Assembly: GCF_007827595.1 (NCBI RefSeq)
Contig: NZ_VISR01000014.1
Span: forward strand, 124,001 to 188,000
Reading direction: 5' to 3'
Source of the DNA: Streptomyces sp. BK340
GTDB taxonomy: Bacteria > Actinomycetota > Actinomycetes > Streptomycetales > Streptomycetaceae
Length of the DNA stretch: 64,000 bases
Below, piece after piece: positions 50,887 through 60,069 of the stretch. Both the position numbers and the translations under genes were made by a program. Position 1 is the first letter of the stretch; each line of letters opens with the position of its first letter. The notes beneath the pieces were generated by a model, which worked only from the letters and a program-made list of their open reading frames with translations, was not told the DNA's origin and did not search any database.

Positions 50887-51651
50887 TCAGAACCGTCCCG
50901 CGCCCAGGTCGCGGGAGACCGCGCGGGCGCAGTCCCGCACCGCCGCGATGAGTTCGGGGCGCAGTTCGCCGTCCCGGCCGAGCCGTTCCACGGCACCCGT
51001 GATGCCGACGGCGCCCACGGGCATCCGGCGCCGGTCGTGGATGGGTGCGGCCACCGAGGCCACGCCCTCCCAGGTCTCCTCCACGTCCGCCGCGTACCCA
51101 CGCGCGCGGGTGATGTCGAGGATGTGCTCGAAGTCCGCCTGCTCGCACACCGTGCGGTCGGTGAAGGGTTTGCGGTCGGCCTCCAGGGCCTCGCTGTGCG
51201 CCACCGGGTCGTAGGCGGACAGCACCTTGCCCAGTGCCGTGGAGTGCAGCGGCTGCATGGCCCCTATCTCCAGCACCTGCCGACTGTCGTCGGGCCGGAA
51301 GACGTGGTGCACGATCAGTACGCCCTGCTGGTGCAGGACGCCCAGGTACACGCTCTCCCCGCTGGCCCGGGCCAGGTCGTCGGTCCACACCAGGGCCCGC
51401 GCCCGCAGCTCGTGCACGTCGAGATAGGTGGTGCCCAGGCGCAGCAGCTCGGCACCCAGTTGGTAGCGCCCGGAGGCGTCGTCCTGTTCGACGAAGCCCT
51501 CCTGCTGGAGGGTGCGCAGGATGCCGTGGGCGGTGCCCTTGGCGAGGCCCAGCGACGAGGCGATGTCCGACAGACCGAGCCGTCGCTCGCCGCCCGCGAG
51601 CAGCCGCAGCATCGCGGCCGCCCGTTCGAGCGACTGGATGTTCCGTGCCAT
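50887..51651 (-). CDS. gylR: IclR-family regulator of glycerol catabolism
   Basis: This is a 254-residue IclR-type regulator, the length of GylR. The N-terminal winged helix-turn-helix (LGLSDIASSLGLAKGTAHGILRTLQQEGFV) is followed by the effector domain with the conserved PLHSTALGKVLSAY motif and a GYAADVEETWEGVASVAAPI segment. GylR represses the gyl operon and itself until glycerol or glycerol-3-phosphate is present. The ATG at 51651 is chosen over an upstream in-frame ATG that adds non-family residues. It is transcribed in the same direction as glpF, with its own operator. Confidence 0.93.
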   Translation of the reverse strand: MARNIQSLERAAAMLRLLAGGERRLGLSDIASSLGLAKGTAHGILRTLQQEGFVEQDDASGRYQLGAELLRLGTTYLDVHELRARALVWTDDLARASGESVYLGVLHQQGVLIVHHVFRPDDSRQVLEIGAMQPLHSTALGKVLSAYDPVAHSEALEADRKPFTDRTVCEQADFEHILDITRARGYAADVEETWEGVASVAAPIHDRRRMPVGAVGITGAVERLGRDGELRPELIAAVRDCARAVSRDLGAGRF

Positions 51652-51674
51652 CGCCGTCCTGCCCTCCGTCCCCA

Positions 51675-51758
51675 TCGACCATTGGCGAACAGCATCCAAG
51701 ACACCGTTCGGCAATGTCGAACACTACCGGTCCATGACGGCCTCCCGCTAATGGTCGA
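51675..51758. promoter_or_regulatory. gylR operator region with spaced inverted repeat
   Basis: The spacer between gylR and metH holds the 23-base GylR-like site (51702-51724, minus orientation). It is flanked by an inverted pair TCGACCATTGGCG (51675-51687) and CGCTAATGGTCGA (51746-51758), 12 of 13 paired, 58 bases apart. The site between the arms matches the one before glpF. The pair could be additional GylR sites or sites for metH control. Confidence 0.5.
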
Positions 51759-51949
51759 CCGATACCTGTTACATCTCTTGTGGCCTGCATGTGGCGCCGC
51801 GGTCATACAGGGTCCACCACTTGAGTCCGCCTCGTGGACGCCGCTGCCCATCCAAGCCCACTGCCGGTTACTCTGACGCCGTGCCCTTGCCCGGCAGCGT
51901 CCGGGGAAGCGGCATAGCCGACAGCCGTCGCACTCCAGGGAGCCCCTTC

Positions 51950-54900
51950 ATGGCCTCGTTGCCAACGACCCCTTCCGCCGACAGCCGGACCCGTGCGTCC
52001 GCGCTCCGAGAGGCACTCGCCACCCGTGTGGTGGTCGCCGACGGAGCCATGGGCACGATGCTCCAGGCCCAGGAACCGACGCTCGAGGACTTCCAGGACC
52101 TCGAGGGCTGCAACGAGATTCTCAATCTCACCCGCCCCGACATCGTCCGCTCCGTCCACGAGGCGTACTTCGCCGTGGGCGTCGACTGCGTCGAGACCAA
52201 CACCTTCGGCGCCAACCACTCCGCGCTCGGCGAGTACGACATCCCCGACCGCGTCCACGAGCTGTCCGAGGCCGGCGCCCGCGTGGCCCGCGAGGTCGCC
52301 GACGAGTTCACCGCAAGGGACGGCAAGCCCCGCTGGGTCCTCGGCTCCATCGGCCCCGGCACCAAGCTGCCCACCCTCGGCCACGCCCCCTACACCACCC
52401 TGCGCGACGCCTACCAGCGCAATGCCGAGGGTCTGGTCGCGGGCGGCGCCGACGCGCTGCTCGTGGAGACCACCCAGGACCTGCTGCAGACCAAGGCCGC
52501 CGTCCTCGGCGCACGCCGGGGCCTGGACGCCCTCGGCCTGGACGTGCCGGTGATCGTGTCGGTGACCGTCGAGACCACCGGCACCATGCTGCTCGGCTCC
52601 GAGATCGGCGCGGCCCTCACCGCGCTGGAGCCGCTCGGCATCGACATGATCGGCCTGAACTGCGCCACCGGCCCGGCGGAGATGAGCGAGCACCTGCGCT
52701 ACCTCGCCCGCACCGCCCGTATCCCGCTGTCCTGCATGCCCAACGCGGGCCTGCCGGTCCTCGGCAAGGACGGTGCCCACTACCCGCTGACCGCGCCGGA
52801 GCTGGCCGACGCCCAGGAGACCTTCGTCCGCGAGTACGGCCTCTCGCTGGTCGGCGGCTGCTGCGGCACCACCCCGGAGCACCTGCGCCAGGTCGTCGAG
52901 CGCGTCCGGGGCCTCACCCCGCCCGAGCGGCAGCCGCGCCCCGAGCCCGGCGCCGCCTCCCTCTACCAGACCGTGCCGTTCCGCCAGGACACCTCCTACC
53001 TGGCCATCGGTGAGCGCACCAACGCGAACGGCTCCAAGAAGTTCCGCGAGGCCATGCTGGAAGCCCGCTGGGACGACTGCGTGGAGATGGCACGCGAGCA
53101 GATCCGCGAGGGCGCGCACATGCTCGACCTGTGCGTGGACTACGTCGGCCGCGACGGGGTCGCCGACATGGAGGAGCTGGCCGGCCGCTTCGCCACCGCG
53201 TCCACCCTGCCGATCGTCCTCGACTCCACCGAGGTCGACGTCATCCGGGCGGGCCTGGAGAAGCTCGGCGGCCGCGCGGTGATCAACTCGGTCAACTACG
53301 AGGACGGCGACGGCCCCGACTCCCGCTTCGCCAAGGTCACCCGGCTGGCCCAGGAGCACGGCGCCGCCCTGATCGCGCTGACCATCGACGAGGAGGGCCA
53401 GGCCCGCACCCCCGAGAAGAAGGTCGAGATCGCCGAACGGCTGATCGACGACCTCAGCGGGAACTGGGGCATCCGCGAGGAGGACATCCTCATCGACACC
53501 CTGACCTTCACCATCTGCACCGGTCAGGAGGAGTCCCGCAAGGACGGCATCGCCACCATCGAGGCGATCCGCGAGCTGAAGAAGCGGCACCCGGCGGTGC
53601 AGACCACGCTGGGCCTGTCGAACATCTCCTTCGGTCTCAACCCGGCCGCCCGCATCCTGCTGAACTCCGTCTTCCTGGACGAGTGCGTCAAGGCGGGCCT
53701 CGACTCGGCGATCGTGCACGCCTCCAAGATCCTGCCGATCGCCCGCTTCGACGAGGAGCAGGTCAACACCGCCCTCGACCTCATCCACGACCGCCGCAGC
53801 GAGGGCTACGACCCGCTGCAGAAGCTCATGGCCCTGTTCGAGGGAGCCACCGCCAAGTCCCTGAAGGCCGGCAGGGCCGAGGAGCTGGCCGCCCTCCCGC
53901 TGGAGGAGCGTCTCAAGCGCCGCATCATCGACGGTGAGCGCAACGGCCTGGAGGCCGACCTGGACGAGGCCCTCCAGGACCGGCCCGCCCTGGACATCGT
54001 CAACGACACCCTCCTGGACGGCATGAAGGTCGTCGGCGACCTCTTCGGCTCCGGCCAGATGCAGCTGCCGTTCGTCCTCCAGTCCGCCGAGGTCATGAAG
54101 ACGGCCGTCGCCCACCTCGAACCGCACATGGAGAAGTCGGACGCCGAGGGCAAGGGCACCATCGTCCTCGCCACCGTGCGCGGCGACGTGCACGACATCG
54201 GCAAGAACCTCGTCGACATCATCCTGTCCAACAACGGCTACAACGTCGTCAACCTGGGCATCAAGCAGCCGGTCTCCGCGATCCTGGAAGCCGCCGAGGA
54301 GCACCGGGCCGACGTCATCGGCATGTCCGGCCTCCTGGTGAAGTCCACGGTGATCATGAAGGAGAACCTGGAGGAGCTGAACCAGCGCGGTCTCGCCGCC
54401 CGCTTCCCGGTCATCCTGGGCGGCGCCGCCCTCACCCGCGCCTACGTCGAGCAGGACCTGCACGAGATCTACGGGGGCGAGGTCCGCTACGCCCGCGACG
54501 CCTTCGAGGGGCTGCACCTGATGGACGCCCTGATCGGCGTCAAGCGGGGCGTGCCCGGCGCGCAGCTGCCCGAGCTGAGGCAGCGCCGGGTCCGCGCGAC
54601 GGCCGCCGTCCAGGTCGAGGAGCGGCCCGAGGAGGGCCACGTCCGCTCCGACGTGGCCACCGACAACCCGGTGCCGGCCCCGCCGTTCTGGGACACCCGC
54701 GTGATCAAGGGCATCCAGCTCAAGGAGTACGCGAGCTGGCTGGACGAGGGCGCGCTGTTCAAGGGTCAGTGGGGGCTGAAGCAGGCCCGCACCGGGGACG
54801 GTCCGACGTACGAGGAACTGGCGGAGACCGAGGGCCGCCCCCGCCTGCGTGGCCTGCTCGACCGGCTCCAGACGGAGAACCTGCTGGAGGCGGCCGTGGT

Positions 54901-55465
54901 CTACGGCTACTTCCCGTGCGTCTCCAAGGACGACGACCTGATCATCCTGGACGAGCGGGGCAACGAGCGCACCCGGTTCACCTTCCCGCGCCAGCGCCGC
55001 GGTCGCCGGCTGTGCCTCGCCGACTTCTTCCGCCCGGAGGAGTCGGGGGAGACGGACGTCGTCGGCCTTCAGGTGGTCACCGTCGGCTCCCGCATCGGCG
55101 AGGAGACGGCCAAGCTCTTCGAGTCGAACTCCTACCGCGACTACCTCGAACTGCACGGCCTGTCCGTGCAGTTGGCGGAGGCGCTGGCCGAGTACTGGCA
55201 CGCCCGCGTCCGCTCCGAACTCGGCTTCGCCGGCGAGGACCCGGCCGACATCGAGGACATGTTCGCCCTGAAGTACCGGGGCGCCCGCTTCTCCCTCGGC
55301 TACGGCGCCTGCCCCGACCTGGAGGACCGTGCCAAGATCGCCGAACTGCTCCAGCCCGAGCGGATCGGCGTCCACCTGTCCGAGGAGTTCCAGCTCCACC
55401 CCGAGCAGTCCACCGACGCGATCGTGATCCACCACCCGGAGGCGAAGTACTTCAACGCCCGGTGA
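51950..55465 (+). CDS. metH: cobalamin-dependent methionine synthase
   Basis: The product is 1171 residues with all four MetH modules: homocysteine domain (about 20-330) with zinc ligands Cys in LNCATG and the Cys-Cys of GGCCGTT; methyltetrahydrofolate domain (about 345-610) starting AIGERTNANGSKKF; cobalamin domain with DVHDIGKNLV, whose His748 is the lower cobalt ligand, SGLLVKST and GGAALTR; and the C-terminal SAM reactivation domain ending near YFNAR. It transfers a methyl group from 5-methyl-THF to homocysteine. The ATG at 51950 follows AGGGAG. No cobalamin riboswitch is seen upstream. A hairpin follows the stop. Confidence 0.95.
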   Translation: MASLPTTPSADSRTRASALREALATRVVVADGAMGTMLQAQEPTLEDFQDLEGCNEILNLTRPDIVRSVHEAYFAVGVDCVETNTFGANHSALGEYDIPDRVHELSEAGARVAREVADEFTARDGKPRWVLGSIGPGTKLPTLGHAPYTTLRDAYQRNAEGLVAGGADALLVETTQDLLQTKAAVLGARRGLDALGLDVPVIVSVTVETTGTMLLGSEIGAALTALEPLGIDMIGLNCATGPAEMSEHLRYLARTARIPLSCMPNAGLPVLGKDGAHYPLTAPELADAQETFVREYGLSLVGGCCGTTPEHLRQVVERVRGLTPPERQPRPEPGAASLYQTVPFRQDTSYLAIGERTNANGSKKFREAMLEARWDDCVEMAREQIREGAHMLDLCVDYVGRDGVADMEELAGRFATASTLPIVLDSTEVDVIRAGLEKLGGRAVINSVNYEDGDGPDSRFAKVTRLAQEHGAALIALTIDEEGQARTPEKKVEIAERLIDDLSGNWGIREEDILIDTLTFTICTGQEESRKDGIATIEAIRELKKRHPAVQTTLGLSNISFGLNPAARILLNSVFLDECVKAGLDSAIVHASKILPIARFDEEQVNTALDLIHDRRSEGYDPLQKLMALFEGATAKSLKAGRAEELAALPLEERLKRRIIDGERNGLEADLDEALQDRPALDIVNDTLLDGMKVVGDLFGSGQMQLPFVLQSAEVMKTAVAHLEPHMEKSDAEGKGTIVLATVRGDVHDIGKNLVDIILSNNGYNVVNLGIKQPVSAILEAAEEHRADVIGMSGLLVKSTVIMKENLEELNQRGLAARFPVILGGAALTRAYVEQDLHEIYGGEVRYARDAFEGLHLMDALIGVKRGVPGAQLPELRQRRVRATAAVQVEERPEEGHVRSDVATDNPVPAPPFWDTRVIKGIQLKEYASWLDEGALFKGQWGLKQARTGDGPTYEELAETEGRPRLRGLLDRLQTENLLEAAVVYGYFPCVSKDDDLIILDERGNERTRFTFPRQRRGRRLCLADFFRPEESGETDVVGLQVVTVGSRIGEETAKLFESNSYRDYLELHGLSVQLAEALAEYWHARVRSELGFAGEDPADIEDMFALKYRGARFSLGYGACPDLEDRAKIAELLQPERIGVHLSEEFQLHPEQSTDAIVIHHPEAKYFNAR

Positions 55466-55518
55466 GGCGCGTCGCACAGCGCACTGATCGGATAAGTCGT
55501 ACACTTGTCGGTCCACCG

Positions 55519-55549
55519 CAGGCCGGTTCCCTGTCCGGGAGCCGGCCTG
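55519..55549 (+). terminator. hairpin after metH
   Basis: CAGGCCGGTTCCC pairs with GGGAGCCGGCCTG (one G-T wobble, 13 bp) around a five-base loop, between metH and the HAD gene. Confidence 0.7.
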
Positions 55550-55575
55550 GTCGTCCCTCAAGGAGGTGCGCCAGG

Positions 55576-56277
55576 ATGACCAGTACGGTCCCCGCGCTCG
55601 GAACCCGTACGGCCGAAGGCTCAGCCCTGCAGGCCGTGCTCCTCGACATGGACGGCACCCTGGTGGACACCGAGGGCTTCTGGTGGGACGTGGAGGTCGA
55701 GGTCTTCGCCGCCCTGGGGCACACCCTGGACGAGACCTGGCGCCACGTCGTGGTCGGCGGCCCCATGACCCGCAGCGCCGGGTTCCTGATCGAGGCCACC
55801 GGCGCCGACATCACCCTCGCCGAGCTCACCACGCTGCTCAACGACGGGTTCGAGGACCGCATCGGCCGCGCCCTGCCGCTGATGCCCGGAGCCGAGCGGC
55901 TGCTCGCCGAGCTGTACGAGCACGAGATCCCGACCGCCCTGGTCTCCGCCTCCCACCGGCGCATCATCGACCGTGTGCTGGCCGCCCTCGGCCCCCAGCA
56001 CTTCGCCCTGACCGTGGCCGGCGACGAGGTGTCGCGCACCAAGCCGTACCCGGACCCGTATCTGCTCGCCGCCGCCGGGCTCGGTGCCGATCCGGCCCGG
56101 TGCGCGGTGATCGAGGACACCGCGACCGGCGTCGAGTCCGCCGAGGCCGCGGGCTGCCGGGTGGTCGCCGTGCCCTCGGTGGCGCCCATTGCGCCGATCG
56201 ACGGGCGCACGGTCGTGAGCTCCCTGGAAGAGGTCGACCTGGCATTTCTGCGCGGCCTGATGACGGAAATGCGCTAG
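55576..56277 (+). CDS. HAD-family hydrolase (beta-phosphoglucomutase-like)
   Basis: This is a 233-residue HAD phosphatase with the nucleophile motif LLDMDGTLVDTEGFWW, a helical cap typical of subclass IA, motif II ALVSASHRR, the lysine region VAGDEVSRTKPYPDPYLLAA, and motif IV VIEDTATGVESAEAAGC. It should dephosphorylate or isomerise a sugar phosphate; the substrate is not predictable. The ATG at 55576 has AAGGAGG ten bases ahead. It is probably transcribed separately from metH because of the hairpin between them. Confidence 0.9.
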   Translation: MTSTVPALGTRTAEGSALQAVLLDMDGTLVDTEGFWWDVEVEVFAALGHTLDETWRHVVVGGPMTRSAGFLIEATGADITLAELTTLLNDGFEDRIGRALPLMPGAERLLAELYEHEIPTALVSASHRRIIDRVLAALGPQHFALTVAGDEVSRTKPYPDPYLLAAAGLGADPARCAVIEDTATGVESAEAAGCRVVAVPSVAPIAPIDGRTVVSSLEEVDLAFLRGLMTEMR

Positions 56278-56738
56278 CCGTTCACTGGGGGTGCCCCCTG
56301 CTCGCAGAGCTTGGGGGAGTGCAAAGTCCATTGGACGCGATGGACAAAAGTCCGGGGAAGTACACCGGGGTGGAATTCGAAGCGGGCCGCCCGACCTAAT
56401 TCCGGTAACCGCCAGCCCAGTTGGAAGTGTGACGTTCCCCACGCGAGACGGGCTCGACAACGTTGCCCTGGTGTGCCGATCACCCTGGTTCGGGGTCGTC
56501 GGGCGTGCCCTTGTGTCCCGATTGATGGGATGCTGCACCAAACCTGCCGCTGTCGGGTTTTCGGTGTGTCCACGCCCAGTTTCACTGCGTGATGGGGCCT
56601 CAAGTCGCGCGGCTGTGAACCCTCCTGCGGGCGCGGTCTAATCTCGTCGCGAGAACATCGCCGCAACCCCCGTGACCCGCCGCAGCCACCCTTGCATGCT
56701 GGGTACACGGATTCGAACAGTCCTGGAGAAAGTCCCGC
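56278..56738. other. 461-base spacer between HAD gene and first lipoprotein
   Basis: I find no convincing gene. The start (56287-56317) holds a GGGGG-x-CCCCC...GGGGGAG element of the type common between Streptomyces genes. The rest is lower in GC and has no ribosome site with a coding frame that shows the usual third-position bias. A promoter for the lipoprotein pair should lie here; I could not name its boxes. Confidence 0.4.
56287..56317. repeat. short G/C-run inverted element, common in Streptomyces intergenes
   Basis: TGGGGGTGCCCCC is followed by CTCGCAGAGCTTGGGGG, so the C-run can pair with either G-run. Similar elements recur between Streptomyces genes. It lies ten bases after the HAD stop and may act as a terminator. 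Confidence 0.4.
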
Positions 56739-58343
56739 ATGAACCGCAAGACTTTGGTGCTGCCGGCAGTCGTCGGCCTGCTTACGCCGGTTCTCGCCGC
56801 GTGCGGCGGATCCGGCAGCGGGAGCAAGAGCGGGAACGCCATCGTCGTGGGCACCACGGACCGGTTCACCGTCACGAACGACATCCCCGCGCCCATCGAC
56901 CCCGCCTACGCCTACGACGTCGGCACCTGGAACATCCTGCGCCAGACCGTGCAGACCCTGATGACCCAGCCCAAGGGCGAGGGCGTGCCGGTGCCCGAGG
57001 CGGCCGAGAGCTGCGCCTTCACCGACAGCGGCAACGAGCGCTACGCCTGCAAGCTGCGGGACGGCCTGACGTTCGCCAACGGCGACAAGGTCACCGCCGA
57101 GGACGTCAAGTACTCCATCGAGCGTGCCCTGCACATCAACGCCGACAGCGGTGTCGCCACCCTGCTGAACACGATCGACACGATCGAGACCCAGGGCGAC
57201 CGCGAGGTCATCTTCCACCTCAAGACGGCCGACGCCACGTTCCCGTACAAGCTGTCCACCCCGGTCGCGGGCATCATCGACCCCAAGGACTACGACCGGC
57301 GCAAGCTGCGCGACGGCTTCGAGGTCGACGGCTCCGGCCCGTACACCTTCAAGGCCGACGTCGAGAACAACGTGATGGTCAGCGGCACGTTCACCAAGAA
57401 CCCGTCCTACAAGGGCAGCGTGCAGGTGAACAACAGCGAGGTCGTGCTGCGCACCTACCACGACGCGGACGCCATGGGCGAGGCGATCGACAAGGGCGAC
57501 ATCGACGTCATGACCCGCGCCATGTCCCCGGCGCAGATCAACAAGCTGGACAGCGGCTCCGACGCGAACGTCGACCTGGTCGACATGCCGGGTCTGGAGA
57601 TCCGCTACCTGGCCTTCAACACCGATGCGCCGACGGTGAAGAGCAAGGCCGTCCGCCAGGCCATGGCCCAGGTCGTCAACCGCGGCGAACTCGTCTCCAA
57701 GGTCTACGGCACCCAGGCGGAGCCGCTGTACTCGCTGGTCCCGGCGACCCTCACCGGCCACTCCAACTCGTTCTTCAACAAGTACGGCGACCCCAACGTC
57801 GGCAAGGCGAAGGACCTGCTGGCCAAGGCCGGCATCACCACCCCGGTGAAGCTGAAGCTGCACTACACCACCGACCACTACGGCTCGGCCACCAAGCAGG
57901 AGTTCCAGATCCTGCAGCAGCAGCTCAACGCCAGCGGCCTGTTCGACGTCAGCATCCAGGGCCACCTCTGGTCGTCCTTCCGGCCCGCCGAGAAGAAGGG
58001 CCAGTACGACGTCTACGGGATGGGCTGGTTCCCCGACTTCCCGGACGCCGACAACTTCATCGCGCCCTTCCTCGACAAGGGCAACTTCCTGGGCTCGCCG
58101 TACTCCAACAGCTCCGTCCAGCGCTCGCTGATCCCGGAGTCCCGCCGCGAGGCCGACCGGCTCAACGCCACCAAGACCCTGACCGAGATTCAGGACATCG
58201 TCGCCGAGGACGTCCCCGTGCTGCCCCTGTGGCAGGGCAAGCAGTACGTCGCCGCACGGAACGACATCACGGGCGTCTCCTACGCCCTGAACTCCTCCTC
58301 GACGCTTCAGCTGTGGGAGCTCGGCCGCGGCGTGAGCGGCTGA
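56739..58343 (+). CDS. peptide-type ABC transporter substrate-binding lipoprotein 1
   Basis: This 534-residue family 5 substrate-binding protein has a lipoprotein signal with lipobox LAAC, Cys22. The mature part begins with a Gly/Ser linker and has the family 5 features KLRDGLTFANGDKVTAEDVKYSIERAL and YLAFNTDAPTVKSKAVRQAM. It should bind oligopeptides or similar solutes at the outer face of the membrane. The ATG at 56739 follows GGAGAAA. No permease or ATPase genes are nearby, so it must use a transporter encoded elsewhere or act otherwise. Its neighbour is a paralogue. Confidence 0.92.
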   Translation: MNRKTLVLPAVVGLLTPVLAACGGSGSGSKSGNAIVVGTTDRFTVTNDIPAPIDPAYAYDVGTWNILRQTVQTLMTQPKGEGVPVPEAAESCAFTDSGNERYACKLRDGLTFANGDKVTAEDVKYSIERALHINADSGVATLLNTIDTIETQGDREVIFHLKTADATFPYKLSTPVAGIIDPKDYDRRKLRDGFEVDGSGPYTFKADVENNVMVSGTFTKNPSYKGSVQVNNSEVVLRTYHDADAMGEAIDKGDIDVMTRAMSPAQINKLDSGSDANVDLVDMPGLEIRYLAFNTDAPTVKSKAVRQAMAQVVNRGELVSKVYGTQAEPLYSLVPATLTGHSNSFFNKYGDPNVGKAKDLLAKAGITTPVKLKLHYTTDHYGSATKQEFQILQQQLNASGLFDVSIQGHLWSSFRPAEKKGQYDVYGMGWFPDFPDADNFIAPFLDKGNFLGSPYSNSSVQRSLIPESRREADRLNATKTLTEIQDIVAEDVPVLPLWQGKQYVAARNDITGVSYALNSSSTLQLWELGRGVSG

Positions 58344-58354
58344 CGTTCTCCTTG

Positions 58355-58381
58355 TCCGGGGCACGGAACGGGGGCCCCGGA
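58355..58381 (+). terminator. weak hairpin between the two lipoprotein genes
   Basis: TCCGGGGC and GCCCCGGA form an 8-bp stem with an 11-base loop in the 64-base gap. Confidence 0.45.
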
Positions 58382-58407
58382 TCGACGAACCGACGACAAG
58401 GCACACA

Positions 58408-59988
58408 GTGAACATGCGCAACCAGTGGCCAGTTCTTCCCATCGTGGCGGGGTTGGCCGCCGGCCTGCTGACCGGCTGCGGCTCGGAAGACGGTGCATCC
58501 GGGGGTAGCGGCTCCTCCGTGGTGATGGGGATGTCCGACGACGTCCTCGCCACGGACCCGGCTTCCGGTTACGACCCCGGCTCCTGGCTGTTGTTCAACA
58601 ACGTCTTCCAGTCGCTGCTCAGCTTCCCCAAGGGCGGCACGGAGCCCGAGCCGGAGGCGGCGAAGCAGTGCTCCTTCACCGACACCCGGGCGATGGTGTT
58701 CAGGTGCGAGCTGAAGGACGGCCTGAAGTTCAGCAACGGTGACGACCTCACCTCCGAGGACGTGAAGTTCTCCTTCGACCGCATGCTGAAGATCAACGAC
58801 TCCGCCGGCCCGGCGATCATGTTCCCGATGCTCCGCAAGGTCGAGGCACCGGACGCGAAGACGGTCGTCTTCCGGCTCAAGGTCCCCGACGCCACCTTCC
58901 CCAGCAAGATCGCCTCCGGTGCCGGCTCCATCGTCGACCACCGGCAGTACGACGCGAACGGCCTGCGCACCGACGACAAGGCCGTCGGCTCCGGCCCCTA
59001 CAAGCTGGACTCCTTCGACAAGGACGAGGCGGTCTTCTCCGTCAACTCCGACTACAAGGGCACCGCCGAGGTCAAGAACTCCGGCATCACCCTGAAGTTC
59101 TTCCACGGTGACCAGGCCGGCCTGAAGAAGGCCCTCGAGGACGGTGACGTCGACATCGCCTACCGTGGTCTGTCCGCGACCGACATCGCCGACCTCGACC
59201 AGCAGGACGGCAAGAAGGGCGTCGACGTCGTCGAGGGCAACAGCGCCGAGGTCCAGCACCTGGTCTTCAACATGAAGGACCCGGTCGCCGGCAAGCTCGG
59301 TGTCCGCAAGGCCATGGCCTACCTCCTCGACCGCGACGCCCTGGTCAAGAACGTCTACCAGGGCACCGCCACCCCGCTGTACTCGATCATCCCGGCGGGC
59401 ATCGCGGGCCACAACACGGCGTTCTTCGACACCTACGGCGCCCGCCCGTCCAAGGAGAAGGCCGCCGCCGTACTGCGCGCCGCCGGCATTACCGGCAAGG
59501 TGAAGCTCACCCTGTGGTCCACGCCGTCCCGTTACGGCCCCGCCACCGACCAGGAGCTGACGGCCATCGCCGGGCAGCTCAACGCGAGCGGACTGTTCCA
59601 GGCCGACGTCAAGTCCGTCGGCTTCGACCAGTACGAGAAGGACATCGCCCAGGGCAAGTACGGCGTGTACGTGAAGGGCTGGGTGCCGGACTACCCGGAC
59701 GCCGACAACTTCACGGCCCCCTTCTTCGGCAAGGGCAACGTGCTGGGCAACAACTACAGCAACAACACCATCACCGGCTCCCTCATCCCCGGCACGGCCG
59801 CGCAGAGCGACCGTTCCGCGACCGACAAGGACTTCGGGAAGCTGCAGGACATCGTCGCCGACGAGCTGCCCGTGCTGCCGGTCTGGCAGGCCAAGCAGTA
59901 CGCGCTCGCCCGCGACGGCGTCTACGGGCTGGAGTACTGCCTGGACGCCTCGACGGTGTTCCGGTTCTGGGAGCTGAGCAAGAGCTGA
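58408..59988 (+). CDS. peptide-type ABC transporter substrate-binding lipoprotein 2
   Basis: This 526-residue family 5 substrate-binding lipoprotein has lipobox LTGC, Cys24. It has the same order of motifs as the upstream gene (ELKDGLKFSNGDDLTSEDVKFSFDRML, HLVFNMKDPVAGKLGVRKAM, YPDADNFTAPFFGKGN), showing they arose by tandem duplication and diverged. The GTG at 58408 was kept; an ATG two codons on is possible. Ligand and partner permease are unknown. A perfect palindromic terminator follows. Confidence 0.92.
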   Translation: MNMRNQWPVLPIVAGLAAGLLTGCGSEDGASGGSGSSVVMGMSDDVLATDPASGYDPGSWLLFNNVFQSLLSFPKGGTEPEPEAAKQCSFTDTRAMVFRCELKDGLKFSNGDDLTSEDVKFSFDRMLKINDSAGPAIMFPMLRKVEAPDAKTVVFRLKVPDATFPSKIASGAGSIVDHRQYDANGLRTDDKAVGSGPYKLDSFDKDEAVFSVNSDYKGTAEVKNSGITLKFFHGDQAGLKKALEDGDVDIAYRGLSATDIADLDQQDGKKGVDVVEGNSAEVQHLVFNMKDPVAGKLGVRKAMAYLLDRDALVKNVYQGTATPLYSIIPAGIAGHNTAFFDTYGARPSKEKAAAVLRAAGITGKVKLTLWSTPSRYGPATDQELTAIAGQLNASGLFQADVKSVGFDQYEKDIAQGKYGVYVKGWVPDYPDADNFTAPFFGKGNVLGNNYSNNTITGSLIPGTAAQSDRSATDKDFGKLQDIVADELPVLPVWQAKQYALARDGVYGLEYCLDASTVFRFWELSKS

Positions 59989-60012
59989 CGACCCCGGTCC
60001 CGGCCGTGCGAA

Positions 60013-60044
60013 AGGGCGCCCTTCCCCGCGGGGAAGGGCGCCCT
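60013..60044. terminator. 32-base perfect palindrome terminator
   Basis: AGGGCGCCCTTCCCCG (60013-60028) is followed directly by its complement (60029-60044), with a TTTT tract at 60050-60053. It serves the lipoprotein gene and the convergent response regulator. Confidence 0.85.
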
Positions 60045-60069
60045 CGGCGTTTTCGTGCCGCCTTGCGCG

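Noticed and set aside
51759-51949. Possible cobalamin or SAM riboswitch before metH
   Set aside because: No conserved B12-box or SAM riboswitch core could be found in the leader by eye.
51803-55561. Long open frame antisense to metH
   Set aside because: High-GC antisense shadow of metH; composition is glycine/leucine/arginine-rich with no family motif, while the plus strand encodes complete MetH.
56291-56641. 116-codon open frame in the spacer after the HAD gene
   Set aside because: No ribosome site, no GC3 bias and no motif; the spacer looks non-coding.
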